This document shows, in pieces, positions 1 to 5,798 of a stretch of DNA of 9,339 nt (within the stretch, counting starts at the first letter, position 1; each line of letters starts with the position of its first letter). Both the position numbers and the translations under genes were made by a program. Source of the DNA: an uncultured Clostridia bacterium (GTDB taxonomy: Bacteria > Bacillota > Clostridia > Christensenellales > Aristaeellaceae); assembly GCA_934643535.1 (NCBI GenBank), contig CAKUCE010000119.1, positions 1 through 9,339 on the forward strand, read 5' to 3'. Under the pieces are notes generated by a model. It worked only from the letters and a program-made list of their open reading frames with translations, did no database searches and was not told where the DNA came from.

Positions 1-1
1 A

Positions 2-30
2 GCATGGGCGGCGTTCCGCGCCGCCCATGC
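2..30 (-). terminator. Probable terminator hairpin after the sugar-importer operon
   Basis: A perfect 12-bp inverted repeat (2-13 pairing with 19-30) encloses a 5-base loop. It starts 12 bases past the stop codon of the solute-binding protein gene on the minus strand. The stem is very GC-rich, as expected of an intrinsic terminator. The U-run that would complete it would lie left of position 1, outside the window, so termination is inferred from the stem and its position. Confidence 0.7.
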
Positions 31-41
31 CGAAAAACGGA

Positions 42-1640
42 TTACTTCAGATTCGCGGCATAGCGGTCATAGGCGCTCTGCTCTGCCGCCAGCAGCTTAT
101 CCAGGCTCATGGAGCGGATGGTATTCTGATAATTGTCCCAATCGGTTTCCAGGTTCGCTTCGCCGGTAATAAAGGCCACGCGCATGGTGTTCAGATACGT
201 GGTTAGATCCGTCTTGTAGCGGCCCTGGACCTCAGCTTCCTCCGTATTATAGGAGAACCGGGGATAAGTGTCAACCATGTTGGTCGTGCGGACAAATTCC
301 TCACGGTTGGCATTGTTGCACAGAATGGGATCCAGCTTCATTTTCTGAAGTTCTTCTTCCCCGGCCGCGCCGCAGACTTTATAATAGGCGGAATAATACA
401 TCACCATCAGCTGCGTCACGTTGATATACTGATCCTTGAAGGCCGCTTCACTGTCATATTTGCCTTCCCATGCGGATTTCATAATAGCGGGGATCTTCGC
501 GCCGCTTTCCGTCGTGATGTATTCAAAGGTCTGGCCTTCCACGCCGTAATCGTACAGGGTAACATATTCGTCCGTGAACATGTAGTCGATCATTTTGCAG
601 ATTTCTTCGGGATGCTCGGTTTTGGCGTTCACCATAATCTTGGCGCCCGCGTTCACCAGCGGCCAACCCGCATAGGCTTTCTCATGCTTTTCAGAGCCGA
701 AGCCGTTGACCCACGCCCAGGTGTCATAGGCTTCCGGCACGTTCTGACCGCAGGTGCTGGCCGACAGGCCGCCCCAATCGGAGAACATTCCCACCTGATT
801 GTTGACCACTTTTTCTCTGCGTTCTTCTGCCGTCTGGATAAAGGTGGTTTCGTCCAGCAGCCCCTCGGCGTACAGGCGATGCATGAAGGTCAGATAATCC
901 TTGAAGTCCTCGGTGGTTTCCGCCAGATACACTTTTCCGTCGCTTCCGACCTGATACATCAGGTCCAGTTCGCTGGTGTAAATGCCGAATGCTGCGCGAA
1001 GAACATGCTCCAGACGAGCGCCGGCGCTGGTATCAAAGCTGACCGGGATTTCATCATTGGGGTCGCCATTGCCATTGGCATCCTGTTCCTTGAAGGCTTT
1101 TAGAACCGTATAGAGTTCTTCCACCGTTTCAGGATAGGTCAGTCCCAGATTGTCCAGCCATGTTTTGTTGAGGTAAACCAGAGGCTGCACCCGCTGGCCG
1201 GGATAAATGCTCAGGTTGGCCAGGCTGTAGATCGCACCGGACTCCGTGGTGTGATAGGCTTTGTAGTCGGGATGCTCGTCAAAAATTTTACACAGGTTCG
1301 GCATAATATCCAGATACTTGCTCAGATCCAGAAAGTAGCCTTCCTCGCCATAGATGTTGATCTCGGACTTATCCGCATCCGCCTTAAAGACGATGTCCGG
1401 CAGAGCGTCGCTGGTGATGAGCAGATTCAGCTTGGTTTTCCACACGTCCGCAGGATACAGCGTAATATCCCACCTGGTATTGGTGCGCTTTTGCAATTCC
1501 TGGATCGTCAGGGTTTCACCCCAGAGGCTGTTGACGGAATCCGGGCCGGAAACCGTTATGACGGTCGCCTCCTCGGCGGATGCGGGGATGAGAGCCACCA
1601 GCATCAACAGGGACAGGAGCAGGGACAGAGTTCTTTTCAT
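42..1640 (-). CDS. Extracellular solute-binding protein of a carbohydrate ABC importer (LplA/LipO type)
   Basis: This 532-residue protein should capture a carbohydrate outside the membrane and deliver it to the two permeases encoded just upstream. Residues 1-22 form a Sec signal peptide: MKR, a Leu-rich core, then an ASA cleavage site before EEA. There is no cysteine near the cleavage site, so the usual lipoprotein anchor of Gram-positive binding proteins is missing. Family signs are the segment DIVFKAD near residue 82, the LDLSKYLD stretch near 104, and DANGNGDPNDEIP at 187-199, an acidic Asn/Gly motif typical of large LipO-type family-1 binding proteins. The length fits that group (about 500-560 residues). 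The start is supported by a GGAAGG Shine-Dalgarno 8 bases upstream. It is last in the operon, 59 bases after the LplC-like gene. The family assignment is firm; the ligand is unknown, although the divergent glycosidase-like gene suggests an oligosaccharide or glycoside. Confidence 0.93.
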   Translation of the reverse strand: MKRTLSLLLSLLMLVALIPASAEEATVITVSGPDSVNSLWGETLTIQELQKRTNTRWDITLYPADVWKTKLNLLITSDALPDIVFKADADKSEINIYGEEGYFLDLSKYLDIMPNLCKIFDEHPDYKAYHTTESGAIYSLANLSIYPGQRVQPLVYLNKTWLDNLGLTYPETVEELYTVLKAFKEQDANGNGDPNDEIPVSFDTSAGARLEHVLRAAFGIYTSELDLMYQVGSDGKVYLAETTEDFKDYLTFMHRLYAEGLLDETTFIQTAEERREKVVNNQVGMFSDWGGLSASTCGQNVPEAYDTWAWVNGFGSEKHEKAYAGWPLVNAGAKIMVNAKTEHPEEICKMIDYMFTDEYVTLYDYGVEGQTFEYITTESGAKIPAIMKSAWEGKYDSEAAFKDQYINVTQLMVMYYSAYYKVCGAAGEEELQKMKLDPILCNNANREEFVRTTNMVDTYPRFSYNTEEAEVQGRYKTDLTTYLNTMRVAFITGEANLETDWDNYQNTIRSMSLDKLLAAEQSAYDRYAANLK

Positions 1641-1671
1641 GAGGGATACCTTCCTTTCTTTTTATGATCTG

Positions 1672-1690
1672 CCGGTGACTGATGCACCGG
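1672..1690 (-). other. Intercistronic hairpin between LplC-like permease and binding-protein genes
   Basis: CCGGTG (1672-1677) and CACCGG (1685-1690) form a perfect 6-bp inverted repeat around a 7-base loop, in the 59-base gap between the two genes. No U-run follows on the minus strand, so it is a poor terminator. Hairpins placed before binding-protein cistrons in other operons stabilise the mRNA or tune relative expression; that role is inferred here. Confidence 0.4.
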
Positions 1691-1699
1691 ATGATACCG

Positions 1700-2623
1700 T
1701 TAACCTTTAACCGCGCCGATCATCACACCCTTGGCGAAAAAGCGCTGTAAAAAGGGATACAGAATCAGCATGGGTGCAGCGGAAACCACGATCAGACAAT
1801 ACTTGAGCATATTGGCCGTAGAAGCCTGTTTGGTCAGCATGGCCAGTTCCTCCGCCGTATAGCTGCCGCCGTCCGCCATGGCGTTCTGGGCCCACTGACT
1901 TTGCAGCAGGATCTCCCGCAGAAACACCTGAAGAGGATACTTGCTGGCGTCGTTCAGATAAACCATCGCGTTGAAGTAGCTGTTCCAGTGGGCCACGCCA
2001 TAGTACAGCATCATCACCACAACAATCGGCTTGGACAATGGAATCACCACATGCCGGAACACCTGAAAATCTGAACAGCCGTCAATAAAGCTGGCTTCAT
2101 GCAATTCCCACGGAATGGTATTGGCAAAAAACGTGCGGGCCACAATCAGGTTATACGTATTCACCAGACTGCCGACCAGCAGATAGGCGCGTGTATTTAC
2201 CAGACCCAGTTTCTGCATCAGCAGGTAAGAAGGGATCAGCCCTCCGCCGAAGTACATCGTAATCAGGAAGAGCGTCATGATGAAGCCGGTTCCCCTCAGA
2301 TCCCGGCGGGACAGCGCATACGCGCACGGCAGCGTAACCGCCAAATTGAGAAGCGTCCCAAAAAACGTATAAAATATCGTATTGGCATAGCCGACCCACA
2401 CATCCTGATAACGCAGAATGTACTGATACCCCTCCAGTGTAAATCCCACCGGCCACAGCACCATTTTACCGGTAGCTACCGCGTCCGGGTCGCTGACGGA
2501 GGCGCTTAGCACAAACAGCAGGGGATACAGAACAATCAGAAAAAACAGCAGCAGGAGAAGACGATTGATCCACAAGAATGTGCGGTCAATCAGGGGCTTC
2601 CGGATCGCAGAGCGCTTCTTCAT
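1700..2623 (-). CDS. Carbohydrate ABC transporter permease, LplC type
   Basis: This 307-residue integral membrane protein is one of the two channel-forming subunits of the importer (MalG-like, binding-protein-dependent transport inner-membrane component). A hydrophobic segment at residues 20-42 is followed by further membrane spans, among them 82-102, 113-135 and 274-292. The cytoplasmic EAA loop that docks the ATPase is clear at about 173-199 (ELHEASFIDGCS followed by FRHVVIPLSKP). The C-terminal RFFAKGVMIGAVKG is the usual tail of LplC/YtcP-like permeases, where the family ends in 'KG..iGa.KG'. The start is supported by an AGGGAGG Shine-Dalgarno, and the gene begins only 15 bases after the LplB-like gene, so the two are co-transcribed. 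No ATPase gene is present in the window, which is common for this subfamily; a shared MsmK-like ATPase elsewhere is expected. The substrate cannot be read from the sequence. Confidence 0.94.
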   Translation of the reverse strand: MKKRSAIRKPLIDRTFLWINRLLLLLFFLIVLYPLLFVLSASVSDPDAVATGKMVLWPVGFTLEGYQYILRYQDVWVGYANTIFYTFFGTLLNLAVTLPCAYALSRRDLRGTGFIMTLFLITMYFGGGLIPSYLLMQKLGLVNTRAYLLVGSLVNTYNLIVARTFFANTIPWELHEASFIDGCSDFQVFRHVVIPLSKPIVVVMMLYYGVAHWNSYFNAMVYLNDASKYPLQVFLREILLQSQWAQNAMADGGSYTAEELAMLTKQASTANMLKYCLIVVSAAPMLILYPFLQRFFAKGVMIGAVKG

Positions 2624-2638
2624 GACAGGTCGCCTCCC

Positions 2639-3601
2639 TTACCAGAGGCCGCTTTGGCCCGCGGTACGGGCCAAGCGGTTGGCAGCAATCAGAATAAGAG
2701 AATTGCAGACAGAATTAAACAGACTGACGGTTGTGGAAAAGGAAAAATCGCTTCCCTCACCCAGACCCACCTTATAGGAATAGGTGGAAATGACCTCGGA
2801 CCCCATCAGATTCTGACTGGTCTGCAGGGCATAGACCTTTTCATACCCCACGCTGAACAGGGAACCGCATTGCAGGATAAACAGCGTAATGATCGTCGGC
2901 ATCAAAACCGGCACATGGATATACCAGATCTTCTGCAGAATATTTGCACCGTCCAGGCGGCTGGCTTCCACCAGAGATTTATCCACGCCGGATAGCGCCG
3001 CTACATAGATGATGGTGCCCCAGCCCGTACTTTGCCAGACTCCGCTGAGTACATACACCCATTTGAACAGCCCCGGCTTGGCCATAAAATAGACGGCTTC
3101 GCCCCCCAGCGCAATGATCAGCCGGTTGATCATGCCTGTGGACGGATTCAGAAAAAGAACGACCATGCCGCACAGAACAATCGTCGAAATAAAATGCGGC
3201 GCGTAAGAAACCGTCTGAAAAACCTTGCTTGCCGTCTTATTTTCCAGCTCGTTTACCATCAGAGCGATCAGAATGGGAAATGGAAAACTGATGACCAGCG
3301 AAAGAAGACTGATCGTGAGCGTATTGCGCAGAATGATCGGAAACCAATAAGAGCTGAACAGCCGCTCAAAATTTTCAAATCCGATCCACGGACTGCCCAG
3401 GATCCCCTTGCGCATGCTGAAATTCTTGAACGCAATGGTGATCCCGTACATGGGCCCATAATGAAAAAGTAAAATATACAAAAGCGCTGGAAGAATCATC
3501 AGATAAAGCTGCCAGTGCCGCAGAAAACCACCGCTTAATTTTGAAGGCTTTCCGCGGAAAGCCGTCCGCTTTTCCGAAGGATACCGAAGCGTCATATGCA
3601 T
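2639..3601 (-). CDS. Carbohydrate ABC transporter permease, LplB type
   Basis: This 320-residue integral membrane protein is the second permease (MalF-like) of the importer and the first gene of the operon. A basic N-terminus is followed by a membrane span at about 32-48 ending in HYGPMYGITIAFKNF, a signature of LplB/UgpA-like permeases. PWIGFENFERLF follows at about 71-82, the usual 'WvGleNF..lf' segment. The EAA loop lies at about 209-237 (VEASRLDGAN followed by IWYIHVPVLMPTI). Length and order of spans match complete family members. A GGAAAGGA Shine-Dalgarno (3609-3616) lies 7 bases before the chosen ATG; a second in-frame ATG two codons later is possible. The next gene follows after 15 bases. 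A hairpin and a promoter lie in the leader, and an inverted repeat upstream may be the binding site of a regulator shared with the divergent glycosidase-like gene. Confidence 0.94.
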   Translation of the reverse strand: MHMTLRYPSEKRTAFRGKPSKLSGGFLRHWQLYLMILPALLYILLFHYGPMYGITIAFKNFSMRKGILGSPWIGFENFERLFSSYWFPIILRNTLTISLLSLVISFPFPILIALMVNELENKTASKVFQTVSYAPHFISTIVLCGMVVLFLNPSTGMINRLIIALGGEAVYFMAKPGLFKWVYVLSGVWQSTGWGTIIYVAALSGVDKSLVEASRLDGANILQKIWYIHVPVLMPTIITLFILQCGSLFSVGYEKVYALQTSQNLMGSEVISTYSYKVGLGEGSDFSFSTTVSLFNSVCNSLILIAANRLARTAGQSGLW

Positions 3602-3620
3602 TCCACTGTCCTTTCCATGA

Positions 3621-3651
3621 GCTCGAGGCTTTTTGAGCCGCTTCCTCGAGC
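3621..3651 (-). promoter_or_regulatory. Leader hairpin upstream of the LplB-like gene
   Basis: GCTCGAGG (3621-3628) and CCTCGAGC (3644-3651) form a perfect 8-bp inverted repeat around a 15-base loop. On the minus-strand transcript the hairpin ends 4 bases before the Shine-Dalgarno of the first permease gene. A smaller alternative stem (GGCT/AGCC, 3627-3639) shares bases with the larger one, so the two folds exclude each other. It could be an RNA control element or a dyad protein-binding site; the sequence does not decide between them. Confidence 0.45.
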
Positions 3652-3702
3652 AGCTTTCATCGTTCCTCCGAAATTTTGTTGCCCTGCGGCTCTGCTGTTT
3701 TT

Positions 3703-3731
3703 ACTGTAAACGCGCATGGATTGTCTGTAAA
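3703..3731 (-). promoter_or_regulatory. Putative promoter of the importer operon
   Basis: On the minus strand a TTTACA -35 element (3726-3731) is followed after exactly 17 bases by TACAGT (3703-3708), which matches four of six -10 consensus bases. Transcription would start near 3696 and give a leader of about 95 bases carrying the hairpin at 3621-3651. The weak -10 fits a promoter that needs an activator. The same bases form a 21-base-period CTGTAAA repeat, so part of the match may belong to a protein-binding site. Confidence 0.45.
3704..3731. repeat. Two CTGTAAA direct repeats with a 21-base period
   Basis: CTGTAAA occurs at 3704-3710 and again at 3725-3731, exactly 21 bases apart, which places both copies on the same face of the helix. 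AraC-family activators bind direct half-sites about two helical turns apart, and LplABC-type importers are often controlled by AraC/YesN-type regulators. No regulator gene is visible in this window, and the repeats overlap the predicted minus-strand promoter. Confidence 0.35.
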
Positions 3732-3740
3732 GTGGCGATT

Positions 3741-3765
3741 TGTGACAGCAGGCGGCAATGTCACA
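3741..3765. promoter_or_regulatory. Inverted repeat TGTGACA-N11-TGTCACA, putative shared operator
   Basis: A perfect 7-bp inverted repeat (3741-3747 and 3759-3765) is separated by 11 bases, so half-site centres are 18 bases apart. It sits in the middle of the divergent intergenic region. Its centre (3753) is about 56-57 bases upstream of both predicted transcription starts. The half-sites look like those of CRP-family sites, but the spacing is too wide for a single standard CRP site (TGTGA-N6-TCACA). It is best read as a site for a dimeric regulator serving both transcription units. Confidence 0.5.
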
Positions 3766-3793
3766 GAATGCTACATTTTCACCAGAAATCGCA

Positions 3794-3802
3794 TGCTATA
3801 AT
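3794..3802 (+). promoter_or_regulatory. Extended -10 promoter of the glycosidase-like gene
   Basis: TGCTATAAT (3794-3802) is a perfect extended -10 element: a TG dinucleotide, one base, then consensus TATAAT. No convincing -35 sits 16-18 bases upstream. Transcription would start near 3809, giving a leader of about 48 bases before the ATG at 3857. An extended -10 without a -35 fits dependence on a bound activator, here possibly at the inverted repeat 3741-3765. Confidence 0.6.
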
Positions 3803-3856
3803 GTTTCCATCCAAAAAACGCGGGTAATGCAGCCCGAATACAAGGAGGAACACAGC

Positions 3857-5374
3857 ATGGCTCAGGCGCTTTCCCAATCCTGTCCCCCCACGGGGAAAAA
3901 TCTCATTCCCGACCACCTGAATACGGCTCCCGATTATTTTTGCACCTGGCAGGTTCAGCTGTACCGCTGCAATGACGCGGGGCCGCAGGGGCAGCGGGAC
4001 TGTCTAACGGAGCAGAGCATTTTCGGCCATGAAAAGGGCGAAGGCTGGGCAAGACTGCACCCCGAAGCCCGGCAGGATCTGATTTTTTTGATGGATGACA
4101 GTTGGGATGTTCCTATCGGCGCATTAAAGGATCAGTCGCCGGAATACGGAAGCCAACTTCTGGCACAGGACAAATTTCCTTCCTTCGTCACGCCCGGACG
4201 GTGCAATGAAACCGCCATGCGCAAGCTCAACGACGCCATCCGCTCCTATGGCTGGCGGGGCATGGGCGGCTGGATCTGTGCCCAGCAGGCTCCCCGGTTC
4301 CAGGATGCAGATCCGGGCCGTTACTGGGAGGAACGTCTGCGCTGGAGCGAAAACGCTGGCTGGCTCTATTGGAAAATCGACTGGGGTACGGAATGCCGCA
4401 GCTATGCCTTCCGGCGAATGCTGACGGAAATGCGGTATCGTTATGCGCCGCACCTCCGGATGGAACAGGCCATGATCAACGAGCTGATCCCCTATGCCGA
4501 TACCTTCCGTACCTATGATGTGTTTACGCTGATGGGAATTCCCTGCACACTGGAAAAACTCAACGTGGACTTGCGTTATGACGCCGCTCCCGGCTATCTG
4601 GGCCTGATCAACTGCATGGACGAAGTCTATATCGCGGCCGCGTTGGGATGTGCAATCGATGTGACCCGTCACGGCATGGTGGGTCCCTTGCCGGATGGAA
4701 GACCGGACTCCTCCTTCCCGGACCTCCACCGGCGGCTGAAATACCGCATGGACGAGGTGACCCGAACGGTGCGTTGGCACCGCATTGCACCGCCGTTTGC
4801 CGTCAACGGCCGGGAGACCGCCATTTCCGGGGAACGTCTGGAGGATTGCTGGCAGGTTGTGGATTATACGCAGGAAATAGAGGGCTGGTGGAAATTCCGA
4901 AACGGCGATCGAATCAGCCGCAGCGCCCCTGCCCGCTTCAGCCGTGGTCTGCCCCTTCCTCAGGTGACGCCTGATGAAAACGGCGATGTGCCCTACGTTG
5001 TCTGCGCCCGCTATCCCGAGGGGGCGATTTCCATCGGAACCATGGGACGTACCAGAGAACGCCGCTTCTGGACACCGCGCTGCCATATAACGCTGGATGC
5101 GCAGCACGCCTGCTGCCGCTCGCTGCCCTATGATGGCTTCTTCGGCATCTTCGGCGAATATGCCAGCCTGACCCTGCTCACGCCATTGGCTCAGGAAGGA
5201 AAACGCGTGTGGGCACAGGATCTTCTGGGGACGGAGGCCGTGGACATTACGGATGCCGTGAAGCTGGGAAATGGCGAAGTGTACCTCAGCGGTCAGCTGA
5301 TTCATCAATTGGGCACACAATGCGCCCATTCCGGTGATCTGTCTGACCCCGGCCTGCTGATCCGGCTAATCTAA
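3857..5374 (+). CDS. Glycoside hydrolase-like protein (clan D / alpha-galactosidase-like), cytoplasmic
   Basis: This 505-residue protein has no signal peptide and probably processes the sugar brought in by the divergent importer. The ATG at 3857 is chosen because AAGGAGG lies just upstream; the longer in-frame start at 3758 precedes the predicted transcription start. MDDSWD at 79-84 resembles the 'DDGW' strand of GH27/GH36 alpha-galactosidases. YGWRGMGGWI at 131-140 resembles the following helix and strand. YWKIDWG at 171-177 resembles the strand carrying the catalytic Asp nucleophile (D175 here). The acid/base residue may lie near FRTYDVF at 217-223. The C-terminal 80 or so residues (ASLTLLTPL near 436, VWAQDLLGTE near 451) look like the beta-sandwich domain that follows the barrel. 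Overall similarity is faint, so neither family nor substrate can be given; a hydrolase on another sugar, or an inactive relative, remains possible. Confidence 0.75.
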   Translation: MAQALSQSCPPTGKNLIPDHLNTAPDYFCTWQVQLYRCNDAGPQGQRDCLTEQSIFGHEKGEGWARLHPEARQDLIFLMDDSWDVPIGALKDQSPEYGSQLLAQDKFPSFVTPGRCNETAMRKLNDAIRSYGWRGMGGWICAQQAPRFQDADPGRYWEERLRWSENAGWLYWKIDWGTECRSYAFRRMLTEMRYRYAPHLRMEQAMINELIPYADTFRTYDVFTLMGIPCTLEKLNVDLRYDAAPGYLGLINCMDEVYIAAALGCAIDVTRHGMVGPLPDGRPDSSFPDLHRRLKYRMDEVTRTVRWHRIAPPFAVNGRETAISGERLEDCWQVVDYTQEIEGWWKFRNGDRISRSAPARFSRGLPLPQVTPDENGDVPYVVCARYPEGAISIGTMGRTRERRFWTPRCHITLDAQHACCRSLPYDGFFGIFGEYASLTLLTPLAQEGKRVWAQDLLGTEAVDITDAVKLGNGEVYLSGQLIHQLGTQCAHSGDLSDPGLLIRLI

Positions 5375-5400
5375 AATTCCATTTCCTGGTATCCAAAATT

Positions 5401-5486
5401 CCAGGCTTTGTCAAAAACTTTTCCATAAACAGCAGGGGCCGAGACGACCTTCGTCGTTTCAGTCCCTGCCATGTTTCATCGAAGAA
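5401..5486. repeat. Hairpin flanked by imperfect 18-base direct repeats
   Basis: A long stem at 5432-5469 (GCAGGG pairing with CCCTGC; 5441-5448 pairing with 5453-5460 around CTTC, with a mismatch and wobbles between) is bordered by two related 18-base segments in the same orientation. These are 5401-5418 (CCAGGCTTTGTCAAAAAC) and 5469-5486 (CCATGTTTCATCGAAGAA), sharing 11 of 18 bases, most differences being transitions. No long U-run follows the stem, so it is not a standard terminator. The layout suggests a unit of a dispersed intergenic repeat, but only one copy is in the window. A further 9-base direct repeat, AAAATTCCA, lies just before it at 5373-5381 and 5395-5403. Confidence 0.4.
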
Positions 5487-5646
5487 TGTTTCTTCTCCCT
5501 GTTTCTTTTCAGGGATGTCCATATATATCAAAATAAACTTACGAGCCGTGACAACCATCGTACTGTGGGCATCGCTTCGCAGCCAATTTTGAAGGCCTTG
5601 TGCAGCTCCGTCGCGCGCAGACCGTACTTGAATATTTCTATAATAC
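5487..5646. other. Intergenic stretch without a supported gene
   Basis: This stretch holds a small hairpin (CCCTG 5497-5501 with CAGGG 5510-5514) and an AT-rich patch around 5520-5540. I see no ribosome binding site in front of an open frame. A minus-strand frame runs through from about 5648 to 5286, but it starts at a TTG abutting a terminator and overlaps the end of the plus-strand gene. It may be a fossil of an older coding sequence or a repeat. A TATAAT at 5639-5644 has no -35 partner and runs straight into the terminator. Confidence 0.4.
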
Positions 5647-5685
5647 AAAAAGCCAGCGTGGATCCAACTCCACGCCGGCTTTTTT
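5647..5685. terminator. Bidirectional intrinsic terminator between converging units
   Basis: AAAAAGCC (5647-5654) pairs with GGCTTTTT (5677-5684) and GCGTGG (5656-5661) with CCACGC (5670-5675), with one A/C mismatch between them and an 8-base loop. The outer A and T tracts provide a U-run on either strand. It lies between the rightward glycosidase-like gene and the leftward three-gene set, where a shared terminator is expected. Confidence 0.9.
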
Positions 5686-5714
5686 CAGCGAGCCATGAGG
5701 CCCTCTGCCGAACG

Positions 5715-5798
5715 GCGGTAACACCGCAGCCAAGTCCATGTCTCCCTACGCCCCTGCGCGCATAGCGCGCAGTCTGCAAAGGGGGGACTCAGTCCCCC
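5715..5798. other. Cluster of three short hairpins at the end of the DUF3298-like gene
   Basis: GCGGT/ACCGC (5715-5719, 5723-5727) has a 3-base loop. CTGCGCGC/GCGCGCAG (5754-5761, 5765-5772) has a perfect 8-bp stem and 3-base loop. GGGGGACT/AGTCCCCC (5782-5789, 5791-5798) is a near-perfect palindrome containing the stop codon of the minus-strand gene. None has a U-run. They may protect the 3' end of the transcript before the terminator at 5647-5685; that role is inferred. Confidence 0.35.

Noticed and set aside
3741..3765. Standard CRP binding site
   Set aside because: The half-sites look like TGTGA/TCACA, but they are 15 bases apart instead of 6, so a standard single CRP site does not fit.
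3758..3856. N-terminal extension of the glycosidase-like protein
   Set aside because: The extra 33 codons cover the promoter, and the start lies inside the inverted repeat. The ATG at 3857 has a strong AAGGAGG site.
4124..5329. Long open frame of about 400 codons on the minus strand opposite the glycosidase-like gene
   Set aside because: It lies entirely antisense to a gene with a good ribosome binding site, promoter and recognisable domain pattern. Its own start lacks a Shine-Dalgarno, and its His/Gly/Ala-rich sequence looks like a shadow of GC-rich coding DNA.
5639..5644. TATAAT resembling a plus-strand -10 element
   Set aside because: There is no -35 partner, and any transcript would run directly into the terminator at 5647-5685.
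5286..5648. Minus-strand frame of 120 codons starting at TTG
   Set aside because: It starts against the terminator stem, has no ribosome binding site, and overlaps the end of the plus-strand gene. It is kept only as a possible fossil or repeat.
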